This document shows, one piece after another, positions 31,431 to 43,497 of a DNA stretch of 64,000 nucleotides. Each line of letters opens with the position of its first letter. The first letter of the stretch is position 1. The stretch lies in the NCBI RefSeq assembly GCF_028583425.1, contig NC_072797.1, positions 20,866,001-20,930,000 of the forward strand, written 5' to 3'. Origin of the DNA: Eublepharis macularius. Taxonomy: Eukaryota > Chordata > Lepidosauria > Squamata > Eublepharidae. The position numbers and the translations under genes were made by a program. The notes beneath the pieces are model-generated. The model saw only the letters and a list, made by a program, of their open reading frames with translations, ran no database searches and was not told the DNA's origin.

Positions 31431-32429
31431 ATTATCAGATTCCCCCATGGAAAGGGAAGCATAGGAAGAATTACCCATTTTATTGAAGGGAAAAGGGAGA
31501 TCACACCCATAGGAACTTTGTATGTTCTTTCAATACTTGCAGGGCTCTGGGCCAGGGATTAAAATATTTAAAATGATTGAAATGTGTCATTTTAAAGGGA
31601 TTTGTTACCACTTCGCAATTCACCATGCAACCTTAGCCCAACTTGTTAAAATATTTGTGATTTGTATAGAATGTTATGTTAAAACCGTAAGCTATGATAT
31701 ACATTTAATATTGGAAGTGAAAAAAATTATTTTACAAAGATAATTAAGATGGCATTAAATATTTGTATGAAATAATATAAAAGACACATAGCAGATGAGT
31801 TAATGCTGTCAAGGTGGTGCAGCTTTCAGCACTTTTTACCGTTTTGACAATCTTATATACTAACAGCCAAGTGGACCTGATTTGTTGATACTTAAATCCA
31901 GAGATTGGAGCCATGAATAGGCAGGACAGATCTTCCTGCACACCTGAACAATGCCCCAGGTTTGCAGAAAAATCTGAAATCTAAAAAAAAAAACCCCAAA
32001 ATATTGAGGGGTTTAAAAAAAATGTTAAAAGGAGTACCTGTAGCGTTAACCAGATGCCCTCAGTAGCCAACGGTATAGCCAGTATTCCAGGTTTGGTTTC
32101 TGTCAGTGAAAGGCAAGGTGAGGGGGCAGGGCCCTTTCCAGGGCTGTTTTGGTCTTCGCGGGGGTACTCACTGGGGCCAGGAGCAGAAACAACCACTGGA
32201 CAACTTGATACCACATGCATGACTCACCCAGGTCTGGCTGCTTGCTACTGTTCAACAGCAGCCCGTCCCCACAAAAGACAGTATAGTGTAGTGGATAGAG
32301 TTTCAGAACAAGAGGTGGGAAACCCAGGTATGAATCACCACTTTGCAGTGGAAGCTCACTAGGTGATATCCCCACCCCCCGGCAAGGCCTTGTGGGTCCT
32401 CACTTCTAAAATACTAATCATATTGCTAA

Positions 32430-32998
32430 TGTGATGTACATAAGGCCTGCACCTGAACTTTGAAAACAGCCCAGAAACTTTAGTTGATCCAAAACACAGC
32501 AGCCAGGCTCTGGTCAAGGGTTGGTTACAGAGATCGTATTATCCCTGCGCTAAAAGATCTTTGCTGATTACCCATCTGTTTCCAGGTACAATTCAAAGTG
32601 CTGGTTCTTACCTTTAAGTCCCTAGATGGCTTGGGGCCAGGGCTGCTGAAAGGCCTCTCTTCCTGTACTATCCAGCCTGCTAGTTAAGAGCTCAAGTCCA
32701 CAGGGCATTATTTTGTGGTGGCACCTCACCTCTGGACTTCCCTCCCTCTTGAGGTTTGCCTGGCACCTACTTTTTCTTTTAGGCACCAGGCCAAGACACA
32801 TCTTTTTACTCAAGCTATTAACTTAGAAGCTTTATCTTACAAGCTTTTTAATGGTCTCTTTTTGTTTTATGGATAGTTTTATGCTGTTTTGGCTTGTTTT
32901 TAATGGCTTTTTAAGCTGGTTATGTTTTAATTGAAAACTGCCTTGAGCAGGACTCTGAAAAGGCAGCATAGAAATATTGTAAATAAATAAATAAGCTT
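32430..32998 (+). repeat. L2-like LINE 3' end
   Basis: AAAACACAGCAGCCAGGCT, GATTACCCATCTGTTTCCAG, CAATTCAAAGTGCTGGTTCT and TTTAAGTCCCTAGATGGCTT follow the order of vertebrate L2 3' ends. It finishes with a long T-rich UTR and AAATAAATAAATAA. It is non-coding now because the frames are broken. Confidence 0.65.
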
Positions 32999-33424
32999 CA
33001 GGTTCTCTGAATGATTTGGATATTTAACAGGGTCATTCAGATACTGGTTTCACAACTGAAGGGCCAGTCTTACTTTGAAAAAATTGTTTCAGCCAGTAGA
33101 TTACCGATTTTTGGGGCTTCAGTTGTTCAAATGTTTAAGGCATTTCATATTTCACTTTTATCATGCACGGGAAAAAATTATGGGCATTTAAAAAATAATA
33201 TTTATATGATTAAGAGATGGCATGTATTTTAGAACTGGGATTAAACCATAACAAATAATTCAATTCAATAAAAACATGTATGTAATATAAATAATATACA
33301 CAATAAGGCCAAGTCCAAGATGTCTACCTGAACCATAAAATCCCAGAGAAATTAAGAACTGTTTCCCATGTTTCACCATAAGTCCGTTCTCTGCTCAACC
33401 CTTGACCCTAATGAATCTAATCTG

Positions 33425-33606
33425 GGCTGAATCCACATGTACCAGCGTAGCGCTAAACTGTCAGAATGCCTGCGTCTCCCTGGCGCGATTTCTGACGTCT
33501 TCGTGCCACGAGGGTGGCATCGTGGTACGATGACGTCATAAATCGCGCTAGGAAGACGCTGGCATTCCGACAGTTTAGTGCTATGCCGGTACGTGTGGAT
33601 TCAGCC
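33425..33606. mobile_element. MITE with GGCTGAATCCACA ends
   Basis: The ends GGCTGAATCCACATGTACC and GGTACGTGTGGATTCAGCC are inverted, with CTG on both sides (33422-33424 and 33607-33609). The arms are long, with CTAAACTGTCAGAATGCC facing GGCATTCCGACAGTTTAG, and are GC-rich. It lies in the PMAIP1 intron, about 0.7 kb before exon 2. Confidence 0.75.
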
Positions 33607-33892
33607 CTGGAAGCATTTCTATTTTGTTGGCAGGCTGTTAGTTTCACCAGTGTATAGGTCTCTTTCTTTCATCAGCTGATCAGAATTCATTTTCAGCATC
33701 TCTGTGTTTCATATGCACATCCTAGTTAAGTAAACTTTGGCAGGGACTCTGATGCACATGCTATATGCCTGAAGGGCTTTCCTACTTTCACTGGACGGGG
33801 CAGCTGTTTATTCTATTGCCTATAACAAACCCAGAGGCGTTCCGCAAAATGCAACCTAAACACTATCAAAACAGCACTTGCAATAAAATATA

Positions 33893-34131
33893 ATCAATCA
33901 CTTACTACAAATTTATAGAAAATATTTCATCTATTTAAAGTGCTCAGTGCCAAAATGTGATACCAAAAACTTATTCAATTTCTTAACAAACACTATTATA
34001 CAAGATTATTACAAATCAGTTACAAAAGAATCTTGTATAATAGTGTTTGTTAAGAAATTGAATAAGTTTTTGGTATCACATTTTGGTACTGAGCATAAAA
34101 TATTCTCTATGAATTTGTAGTAAGTTATTGT
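33893..34131. repeat. Long near-perfect hairpin, AT-rich
   Basis: The arms at 33941-34007 and 34029-34095 are inverted copies of about 67 bp with about two differences, around a loop of 21 bases. Weaker outer arms extend the structure to about 33893-34131. The high identity suggests a recent MITE or a recently formed inverted duplication. It ends less than 200 bp before PMAIP1 exon 2. Confidence 0.8.
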
Positions 34132-34316
34132 TTATTCTATTGCCATCCGGTCCACAGACATGTATGGTGAAGCCAGTGTATACCGAAGCACACCGTGCAA
34201 AGCATTTCAGGCTGTGGTTAATATCTCTGTAGTACGAGGATCAAAAATAGAATTTTAAAATTATAAGGCCATAATCAGACAAAGTGAGCAATTATGTGTT
34301 TGCATGTTTTTTACAG

Positions 34317-34444
34317 AATCTGAGGCAGTGACGGCTTGCGCTTCACAGCTACGCAAGATGGGGGACAAATTGAACCTCCGTCAGAAAATTCTAAACCTGA
34401 TTGCTAAACTCTTCTGTCCCGGAACAGGAGAATGTTTGGAGTAA
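34317..34444 (+). CDS. PMAIP1: PMAIP1 (NOXA) exon 2, BH3 domain and stop
   Basis: NOXA is a BH3-only protein that binds MCL1/A1-type BCL2 proteins at mitochondria and promotes apoptosis. The exon follows a clean acceptor (TGTTTTTTACAG) and continues the phase left by exon 1. It encodes the BH3 motif: ASQLRKMGDKLNLRQK carries the conserved Leu and the Gly-Asp pair (residues L48, G52, D53 of the predicted 78). The family's C-terminal block follows (ILNLIAKLFCPGT, human LLNLISKLFCSGT), the mitochondrial-targeting segment. Unlike human NOXA, which stops after that Thr, five residues are added (GECLE) before TAA. The match in order and spacing to human NOXA is strong. It is the only BH3 copy I see; mouse Noxa has two. 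Confidence 0.9.
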
Positions 34445-36410
34445 AAGCAAAAGATCAAAAGAAAACACAGAATGTTTTGGAAGAGGTGTGCATAATTGGA
34501 GTCGTACTTCTGTGAGGCGGAATGATTCCTGTGAATTTCTGCAGTCCGTTTCCCGTTGGCAAGGAAGGCTGCTGTAAGATTTCTTCAGATGATGCAAGGA
34601 AATGCAGAAGAGAAATAACTGGAATGTACAGTTTACTGGATATTGAACTGTGAAGGGCATTGAGAAAAAAGGAGGAATCTGGGAGTGGTGCGCTAACCCT
34701 GAGTTCAACATTCTGATTTCTCTTGTTCTGGAATCCATTCGCTCAGCTGTTACGGTGCTGGAAAAAAAAAACTAATGGAATTTCATGCACAGTGAAGGAC
34801 AACGGTTTCTTGTAAACTTTGGACATTGATTTACAATGCAAATCAGTTTCTCAGCTCTTGGCAATTTTCATTTTCCGGAGTTTGGAATCCCAGATGTAGT
34901 AGTATCCTGGGAATGTTTTCCTTTTGGGTTTGTTTGGTTAAAGATGTTATATGTCGATAGATTAATACATTAGCAATGAGGCTGCAGCTGGTTCAGCTTC
35001 CATGTAGACACCCCCGAGTATGCCCTATGGGTAGGAATTATATGGGGTTATTTGATTGTTATTATTGTCTACACTGTTAATTAATTACTTTGGAGTTGTG
35101 AACTCAAACTAAATATTTCAGATAAAAAGTTCAAAATACGCAGTAAGGACTGCATCAAAAAGCCCTTTGGGTAAAACTGAGTATTCTTTAGCATTATAGA
35201 AATGAATTGCACAACTGAATAAAACATGACTTCTTTGTGTGTATTGAAGGTGACAAATTTGCTCACAGTGTTAAGAGGGCTTAAACAGAATAAGCTTTAG
35301 AATGAAGTAGCAAATCAAAAGAAGTCATCGTACAATATAACCTTTAGGAGAAAACTAAAACTTTTAAAATATGTTATAAGAATAAAGAACCACCTTATTT
35401 GAAACATGTCTGTAGGGTTAACTGTTACAGGTACTTTTGAAAGGGGGATTTAAAATATAGATCATTGCCCCCATTCAAAAGTGGTGTGTTAGATCAGAAA
35501 TTGACAGGGATCCCTTCTGTGTCCAGGGCTCCGTTCATTGCAAGAGGGGTGAGATGATCTATGGGTGCAAAACAACACCCATCAAGACAGAGTGCTTCTG
35601 CTGAAGGGTACGCAAGGTTTTTTTTAGTCCGAACTTGTGTCATCTAGAATGAATTTCCTGATCCCTGGATTTGAAGCCTCAAAAATTATTCTGTAGCTGT
35701 CTTAATATACATTCTGTGAATCAGAAACTGTCAGACTGTTGTATGAAATCTATCCTGGCTTTAATTAAACCGTATCTGGACTGGCTGAGAAGTGAGGGAT
35801 TTTTAGTATCCTTCTGTCAAATGAACTGCAAAAGTTCTTCAACAATTACTTGAACCCAAAGCAAAAATATTTTCTTTGAGTCTCCCATTTTGAACTGCTT
35901 TGCTTGCAAGTGTCAGTTTTAAACATCATTTAATAAGTTTGGTACGTCTCATCTTGGTTCACAAGTGCTTTGGGCTACTGAAGCACCATTTGAAATCTGA
36001 ATCACTAACATTGCTTTCATCCCATGAAAATGCTGAGTTTTGGATAGGTTTGGTGTTTGGGGAAAGCAAACACCTTGTGCATTTATGAAGTGTCATTTCA
36101 AGTTTATGGTATAATATTTATTTATATGTCTATGGATTTTTTTATTTACAAAGGGGTTCCCTCCATTGTTTAATGTCTTGATGCTGGTGAATTGCAGAGG
36201 AAATTGCTCTACTAAATGCATATGTTTGTTAGGGACACAGTTTACAGCAAAAGAGCTTGCTCAGTGTTTAAGGACTATCTCAAGTCTGCACACAGAGTTT
36301 GTGTGTAGCTTTTCTCGGAGAGCTCCTTTTCTTTCGTTTTGTGTTATATTGTGTTACCTTTTTGTGATGCCATTTTGCTAAAATAATAAAGTCATTGTGT
36401 TTTCAAAACG
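34445..36410 (+). other. PMAIP1: PMAIP1 3' UTR with poly(A) signal
   Basis: About 2 kb of AT-rich sequence with no recognisable repeat follows the stop codon and reaches AATAAA at 36385-36390. That signal is followed by a GT-rich stretch (GTCATTGTGTTTTC), a standard cleavage context. An AU-rich word, TATTTATTTATA, lies at 36115-36126 and could favour mRNA turnover. The human mRNA also has a long 3' UTR. The extent is inferred and not shown by transcript data. Confidence 0.65.
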
Positions 36411-37700
36411 GCTTGGCAATATATTTTCTGTGGCATTTGAACAGTCACATGCAACCTGCCCCCTTTGCACTTTACACATACTGGACAGGACATTGATTTG
36501 CATACCTATAAAACCCAGCGGACAGCATTCTGTCACAATCTGGTGCTAAGAATAAGGAGTGCCAACCTTTGGGGGGGGGGTCTTGCTTGTGGCATTCCAC
36601 ACAACTCAATCATTTTCAGGGCCAAAAAGGCAGAAATGGTGGGCCACACCACTGAATGTCCCCAGCTTGCCCTTTAAATCATTTATTGTGCTTGTAACAA
36701 ACATGTTCCCCCCAGTGGGTCTGGCTGGTGTCTGAACTGTGACCAGGCCTTTTAAAAGTGCTTTGATCTGCAGCGATTAGCAGGAGATAACTTTTATCTC
36801 CAAAGGACAAGCGATTCACCTGCTCTGTCCTGCATATCAGGCAGGCTGCTGCTCAAAAGGTACCAGAGCATGCCCAGTTGGTTTTTGTTTTGCTTCTGGA
36901 CAGGTTGGGAACCTGAGAAACAAGGTGGGGAGACTTCAGGACGCTGATGCTGATAACAGACCCTCTTTCAAAGCCTCTCTCACTTTCTCTGCTATCACAG
37001 TGTTTTAATGCTTGAGATATACTCCAGGAAGTTAAATATTTGTAGTAGCATCAGGAAAAGGAGTTTGTGGAACGTAACGATTTTGGGGTAGAAAAATTAC
37101 AGCTTGAGGCCCTTCTGCAGACTTAATTCTTACTCAGTTTCCAGGCAGGGCAGGGAAGAAGTTTAACGGCTATCCCAGCAGAGCATACTTTTATGCTTTC
37201 GTATATAACAATGCGGAGTTACGCCAGTCTAAGCCTATTGACTTCAGTGGGTTTAGATTGGAGTAACTCTGCAAAGGATTTCACTGTGAATGATTATTGT
37301 TCTGTTTTATTGAGAAGGGACTGGCAATGTGGTGCTTGCGGGGCTAAAACATGACTACCATTCCAGACAGTGGTTGCCCCCCCCCAGTCATCAACAGGGT
37401 ACTATAGAAATTTCTCCTTCTCATAATGCAGCCATCGTCCCTTAGTTACCCCAGATGAAATAAAGACGGGCATTTTGGTAGCACTGGGAACGCTAGCAAA
37501 AGGATCACCATTGAGACAGGCGTTATGACTTCTCTCCGTGGGTGTACAGATGTATTTCAGACATGCGCACACACCCCTTGATGGCATCTAAGCTGGCAGC
37601 TTCCACTACGTCCTTCAGCAGCGAGTTAATTATGTGTTGTGTGGGGGGAAAAATACTTCCTTTTCAGGGCAACCCTAAGAATACTTTCCTGGAAGTAGAC
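36411..37700. other. Intergenic, no gene seen
   Basis: Begins the 21 kb gap between PMAIP1 and PDZD2. A p53-like half-site word (GAGCATGCCC) occurs at about 36867 but is single. A fragment resembling an old reptile repeat (TGGGTTTAGATTGGAGTAAC) is at about 37250-37270. Confidence 0.45.
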
Positions 37701-37704
37701 TCAA

Positions 37705-37885
37705 GAGTCTCTCTATACAAGACATCTTACACGGGAACACTCAAATGCCTTATTTTCTGTGTGGTCTTATATTCATGTGCACCCTAGTCAGGCACGTGTA
37801 TCCACAATGGGAGAACAAGTGTAAGATCTTTCACTTGATCCTACGCATGTAAGATATCTTGTGTAGAGAGAGACTCATTAAACAT
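37705..37885. mobile_element. Palindromic MITE
   Basis: AGAGTCTCTCTATACAAGAC on the left faces ATCTTGTGTAGAGAGAGACTC on the right. Similar termini to the element at 8740-9605, so probably the same superfamily. No clear target duplication. Confidence 0.55.
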
Positions 37886-38151
37886 ACCTGGGCAGGATTC
37901 TGAGCAGGCCTTCTTCAGATCGCTGTTCTTTGTCTCAGATCTAATGCCTATTCGTTTCTGCAGGTGTCCCTCAACTCTGCCAGTGTACAAAAAGGGGCAT
38001 TCCAGCCACCACAACTGGTTATCATTCCTGAAAATTAATTTTCTGCTTCATTATGTCCAAGATTCAGAGCTTACAACATCTTTGGACAAATTTAGATTCA
38101 ACGTTTTTGAAATAGTGTCCTCTTCTAAATTTTACATACCGCAGGTAAAAT

Positions 38152-38310
38152 AATTTCATGTATTGTCGAAGGCTTTCATGGCCGGAGAACGATGGTTGTT
38201 GTGGGTTTTCCGGGCTGTATTGCCGTGGTCTTGGCATTGTAGTTCCTGATGTTTCGCCAGCAGCTGTGGCTGGCATCTTCAGAGGTGTAGCACCAAAAGA
38301 CAGAGATCTC
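38152..38310. repeat. Interspersed repeat, possibly Penelope-like
   Basis: Contains TGTATTGTCGAAGGCTTTCA, GTTTTCCGGGCTGTATTGCC, TGTTTCGCCAGCAGCTGTGG and GGCATCTTCAGAGGTGTAGC, a sequence that I recall as highly repeated in squamates. The assignment to Penelope-like elements is from memory and weak. Confidence 0.5.
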
Positions 38311-38924
38311 TCAGTGTCACAGTTTCATGCTATGTTCCCCCTCCACAACATAAAAAGTTAGACTTTCATATCCGTTAACACTGATTGTGCACATTTATAT
38401 TTTATTTTTCGTTTTAAACATGTATAAATATATAGCGATATTGAACCACAGGCTGCATTTCATAGTTATTTTGCACGATCAGCAGAAAGGTGGCTCCCAC
38501 TGTCTTGGGAATGAAACAGGACTTTACGTCAAACCTAAAGTGGGGGAGAAATGCAGCAGAATGCTTTGCTACTCTGTGAAAAGCTGAGACAAGAAAGGAA
38601 ATTTCATTTTTTTTCTTTTGTTTGAGTGCCAGTAATGGAGAGAATGAAGGATAGGTGAACTTGTTGTCTTGAGTAATACCTGGCCAAGGATTCATCATTC
38701 TGTCACATTTTAAGCTAGGGTTTCCAAGTCCCTTGGGCTTGAACCTGGGGGATGGGAGGGTATTGGGGGTGTACAAAGAGGAACTATCTTGAGGACCGAT
38801 TTTTATCAAATCGGCCCTGCATGCAACCCATGACGGAGGAGAGTTTTATGGATACTGTGGATGGCCAGAAAGACAAATAAGTAGGTTCTAGATAAAATCA
38901 AGCCTGAATTCTCCCTAGAAGCTG

Positions 38925-39185
38925 AAATGACAAAATTGAGGCTATTATACTTTGGTCACAACATGAGAAGACAAAACTCCTTGGAAAAGACAATAATGCT
39001 AGGAAAAGTTGAAGGCAGCAGGAAAAGAGGAAGGCCCAAAATGAGACAGAAGGCTTGTCTCAATAAAGGAAGCCACTGCCTCCAGTTTGCAAGATCTGAG
39101 CAAAGCTGTCAATGATAGGATGTTTTGGAGGTCATTAATTCATAGAGTCGCCTCAGGTCGAAGCTATGACATAAACACTACCAAC
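38925..39185 (+). mobile_element. BovB/RTE LINE, 3' end
   Basis: The frame at 38927-39050 encodes RLLYFGHNMRRQNSLEKTIM followed by LGKVEGSRKRGRPKMR, matching the C-terminal block of BovB reverse transcriptase (family form FGHIMRR...LGKIEGKRRRGR). The downstream frame departs from the family, so the copy is degraded. The tail GGAGGTCATTAATTCATAG and GTCGCCTCAGGTCG is the BovB 3' end. It is heavily 5'-truncated. Confidence 0.85.
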
Positions 39186-39579
39186 ACAGGTCCAGAAGGC
39201 AACAGATAGCTACACCCATCACCTCCCACACAATTAAGGTTGGCTTAGTTAAGAGAATCTGAGCATGGAACACTCACCTGAATCATCCCAGCTTGCGTGG
39301 AATTTTCTCTGAAGCAGCACCTCATGTTCATGTTCCCTGGAACATGATAATGTAACAGATTAGGTCTTTTGAGCAACCCTCCTACTGCAGGGTTACAATA
39401 ACTTTTGCAGACAGAAAAGAGAAGCCCAGCAAGGAATACTGGTGTTTCCGCCACAGTTCAGGGGATCAGTGGACATCAAGTTAAGAAGTTTCCCACCCCG
39501 ACTAAGATAGGTAGCCAAGCCAAAGCCTTGAGAATCTATCCCAATTGGAGAAAAAAAAAATTGCTATTGCAAAGCCAGT

Positions 39580-39815
39580 TTGGTGTAGTGGTTAAGAGCA
39601 GCAGGACTCTAACCTGGAGAACAGGGTTTGATTCCCTACTCCTCTGCTTGAAGCCAGCTGGGTGACCTTGGGTCAGTCACAGCTCTTTGGAGCTCTCTCA
39701 GCCCCACCCACCTCACAGAGTGATTGTCAAGAGGATAATAATGACACACTTTGTAAGCACTCTGAGTGGGTGTTAAGTTGTCCTGAGGGGTGGTATATAA
39801 ATTGAAAGTTATCAT
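39580..39815 (+). repeat. tRNA-derived SINE (family A)
   Basis: Head GCCAGTTTGGTGTAGTGG, B-box GGGTTTGATTCCC, tail GTGGTATATAAATTGAAAG. Full length. Confidence 0.88.
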
Positions 39816-39819
39816 TGTT

Positions 39820-42635
39820 ATTGATGCTAATTTTTTAAGTGCTAAAGGAGGCTAAAATGGATCAAGCACAGTTTTGTTAGAACGCAAAATCTGGTGTGTT
39901 GCCTAGAATATCAAAAACTTCTCTTTGAAATCTGAAACTGCGAGAGCTTCCCAGCTGTCTTGTCACCAGCTACAATCTAGTAAATTCATTTTACTAGAAT
40001 TTGCTATGCTATCAGCATTTTTTCTGTAACTGACAAACACTCCAACACCTGAGAAATGCTTGGAAGCCATTGATAACTAATTCAGCTTCCTGGTCAATGA
40101 CCCTCTTCTGTTATCTCTGTGGTTTACCTTTCAGGTGAGTAATGCTCTATGTCATATTAGTTTGCTGTTCTCCAGATATGTGAGCACAGAAATTTAACCA
40201 CCAGTAAGGCCATCTGCTCTGGCACAGGTAAAGAGCCCTGGGTGCCAATAATAAGCCAGTTACCCACCTAGCACGAACATGGACATCCTACCAGCTTATG
40301 AAGCATGCCCACTTCAAACCTCAACACAGTCACTGCCACAAACCCTCCTGTTGGCTGGATGGCCACTAAGTAGACTCTACTGCCATCTGCCATAACATAG
40401 GGATAATGTTGTAACCTATCTAATGGAGCTATTGTCATTATTACAGAGTCTACAGACAATGTATGTGAATATTATGAAATGTGCTGTATAAAATAACTAG
40501 CTTGATACTTGTGCTTCACTACAGCATTTAACGGCAGAGGTGGAGTTGGAAAGAGAGAGGGGTGGGGTGGGGTGGGCAATTCAGCAGGTTCATGTGAGAG
40601 GTTTGCCTCAAAATGGACCCTAGAAAGGTCATGCACCATCTCCCCATGAACATTTAAAAACTCAGTTGCCATACTGACTTTTATATAAAATCCCTTTTCA
40701 GGAGTCTTGTACTATCTTTCTTCAACTGTCTGCAGTTTCCTTTACCTGATTTTTACCTCAGAACACAGAGTTCCACAGCTGACCCATCAGGGAGGGGGAG
40801 GGTGCAAGCAGGCAGGAGCCTGTTAGCCACACAGGAAAGCCAGGCCCCACAGGGAGACTGGCAACCATAGAGGGGAAGACTGGGAGGTGTGTTTTTACCT
40901 CAGGACACATTCAATGACTCCCAATAGCAACTGTATAATCTTTAGAATGTTGGGCAGATGACCAATCAGGCCGCATATGCAAATAACCTCAGGGAAGAGT
41001 GGCAGTTGGTGGGAGGGGGGAGCACCCTGCCAGCCACACAGGGAAGCTGTATCCCTATGGAGAAAACATATTTTATCCCTTTTTAACCCCTTAGGGGGCG
41101 AATTTCTTAAAATCCCTTCTTAGTGAGCCTCTACATCACAAAAAGAACGTTCTCCCCAAATTTCACATTTCTAGGTCCAGGGCTTTGGGCTGGGCATTGA
41201 TGAGTCAGTCAGGAAACTTGTCTTTATATATATAGATTAATTATTATATTTCAAGGCCCTTGTCAGAGGAATCTGGCTTTTGTAGGGAGTGAGATTTACC
41301 TAGTCAATTTCTGCAAAATTATTCTCAGTCTCCTGATGGTTGGGCCAGGTGCTTGGGTTATAAAAATCAAATCTCTGATGTTGTATCGTTGGGTTTAAGT
41401 GGTTCATAGTTTTATAAGTTGATGTTTCTCACTTCCTCTTTCCACCAATTCTTCCCTGCTCTCTTTTGTCTGCTTTTGTTGTTTTTGCTTTCCACACATT
41501 CCCACCCCGTCCTACAGCACACAGTTCTTTTTCTATTCCTCCCCCCTTTATCAGGTCAAGGAATCAGTACTGTCATAAGAGGAAAAGAAATAACAGCTGC
41601 CATTTAGGGGGAAGTCTGAACTGTGACCTCCTTCACACAAAACCCCACCACCTCCTTTATTGATCTCTCTTCCCGATCTCTTTTGGGATCCAGGACAACC
41701 CAGAACCATACCACTCCACATCTTCATCTGGTTTTTACTAGCCCTGTTAAGGACAGAAGCAAATTTAGCCCCAGCTGGAATTTCCACAAGAAACTGTCTT
41801 ACCATTTGAGTGGAAAACTTTCTTCAACTGACATGGAACCTGCCCCTATCTGGAAACAGTATGCAGGCAAGCTTAACACAGCCTTGAACCATGTACACAA
41901 TGTTGTGATGTTGCCAGGTGTTAAAGGAATTTTTCCTTAAGCTGTGTAGAATTTAGTAAGCTCTTTTTTGTTATAAGCTTAATTAAACTTTGGTTCGCAG
42001 AAAAGCATGCTTGGCTGACTCCCTCACTTTGCTCTTCTTTTCACCTACATAAAATGGCCTTGCGACATTAGCAGTTCTGTTGAAGATAGTGGGAGATGGG
42101 GACGTGTCATGATTTACAACAGGAGATGGCCTCGAAAGCGTTTCGATGTTGTGCGTTGATTTCATTTTACTCTTCTTATTGTCTCCTGAATGTACCCCTC
42201 TTAGAATGTAAAAGATAACAAAGAGGTGCCAGAAATGGTGTTGACTGTAACACTTAGTGAACTCTAGTGCCTCTCAATCTTTTGAAATTTTGTAGAGATG
42301 AGTTTACATATTTGTAGAAAAAATCTGATATACTTGTTTGTAAGAAGGTATATAAGATAGTGGGCATGCCTTGTGCAGCATGCATGTGTAACCTCTTTTG
42401 TACGGGTTCTATAGGGCTTAGGAAGCAAACTTTCACACAAATGTAAGTTAAGAAAAAAAATTCAAACCTTTTAACAATGAGTACAATACAGCTATTTTTT
42501 CCTTTCTTTAAACAAACTCGTAAGTGCAACCATACAGAACTTTCAACCAATAATGTCTTTGAAAACCACTGAAGGTGAACAGATCAACTTGTCAGATTCC
42601 ACCAAATGATAAGAGTCCTTTGCCACAATCCTTCC
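39820..42635. other. Intergenic, unclassified repeats, no gene
   Basis: No exon recognised. Within it, 40760-41240 has two similar blocks (TTAGCCACACAGGAAAGC and CAGCCACACAGGGAAGCT) and ends in CTTTATATATATAGATTA, which looks like a transposon terminus, family unknown. 41940-42180 is unremarkable. Confidence 0.4.
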
Positions 42636-42639
42636 AGTC

Positions 42640-42895
42640 CTGACAGCCAGTTTGGTGCACTGGTTAAGAGCGACAGGACTCTAATCTGGAGAGCAGGGTT
42701 TGATTCCCCACTCCTTCGCTTGAAGCCAGCTGGGTGCCTTGGGCTAGTCACAGCTCTCTGGAGCGCTCTCAGCCCCACCCACCTCACAGGGCGTTTTGTT
42801 GTGGTGATAATAATGGCATACTTTGTAAACCGCTCTGAATGGGCATTAAGTTGTCCTGATGGGCAGTATATAAATCGAATGTTATTATAATTATT
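42640..42895 (+). repeat. tRNA-derived SINE (family A)
   Basis: Head GCCAGTTTGGTGCACTGG, B-box GGGTTTGATTCCCC, then CTTTGTAAACCGCTCTGAAT and an ATTATTATT tail. Confidence 0.85.
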
Positions 42896-43497
42896 ATTGA
42901 AGCAACTAGAACCCAGGCTTCTGTCCTCTTCTTGAGGAATTACAGTCCTGCAAGAACAGCACAAACAATCCCAGTAATAACACCAACCAAACACAATACA
43001 CATACACCACTTTTCGTCATATTGTTCACATGCAACATTTCTGATTACCTTATTCAAGGTGATTAAGAGCACATTGATTGTTATCAAGCTCCTCAGCAAC
43101 CAGCCTCTTCCTCAGCTGCCGGGCTCCAGATACTAACTCCGCCCTACTGGACTAAACCAAATTAGCAAATGGGGGTTACACATGGTCAGAGACTTCTGCT
43201 GTACATCAGTTTATTTGGGTTATCTTATTCTAATATGTTTACTTTGCCAATATTTCTGCCTTGGTCAATTAGGGTGCTGGCTCCTGTTAAGGGGGCTCTT
43301 CTAATTGGGATAGTGATGAGTCCCCTCCCACCAGGCTTCTGCAGAGCAGGCCACAGGAGTAGGCCTTGGAGGAAGACCTGGCCCAAAAGGGATATTTTTT
43401 CCAGGCCTCTTTTCAGAGTTTCCAGGTTCCGTTGTTAAAAATTCAGTTTCTAGCCTTTTTACCTGTGATATACACACAGGAAGTCATCCTCCTCGTA

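Noticed and set aside
36862-36878. p53-type decamer GAGCATGCCC downstream of PMAIP1
   Set aside because: PMAIP1 is a p53 target in mammals, but a single half-site without an adjacent partner is expected by chance in this much DNA.
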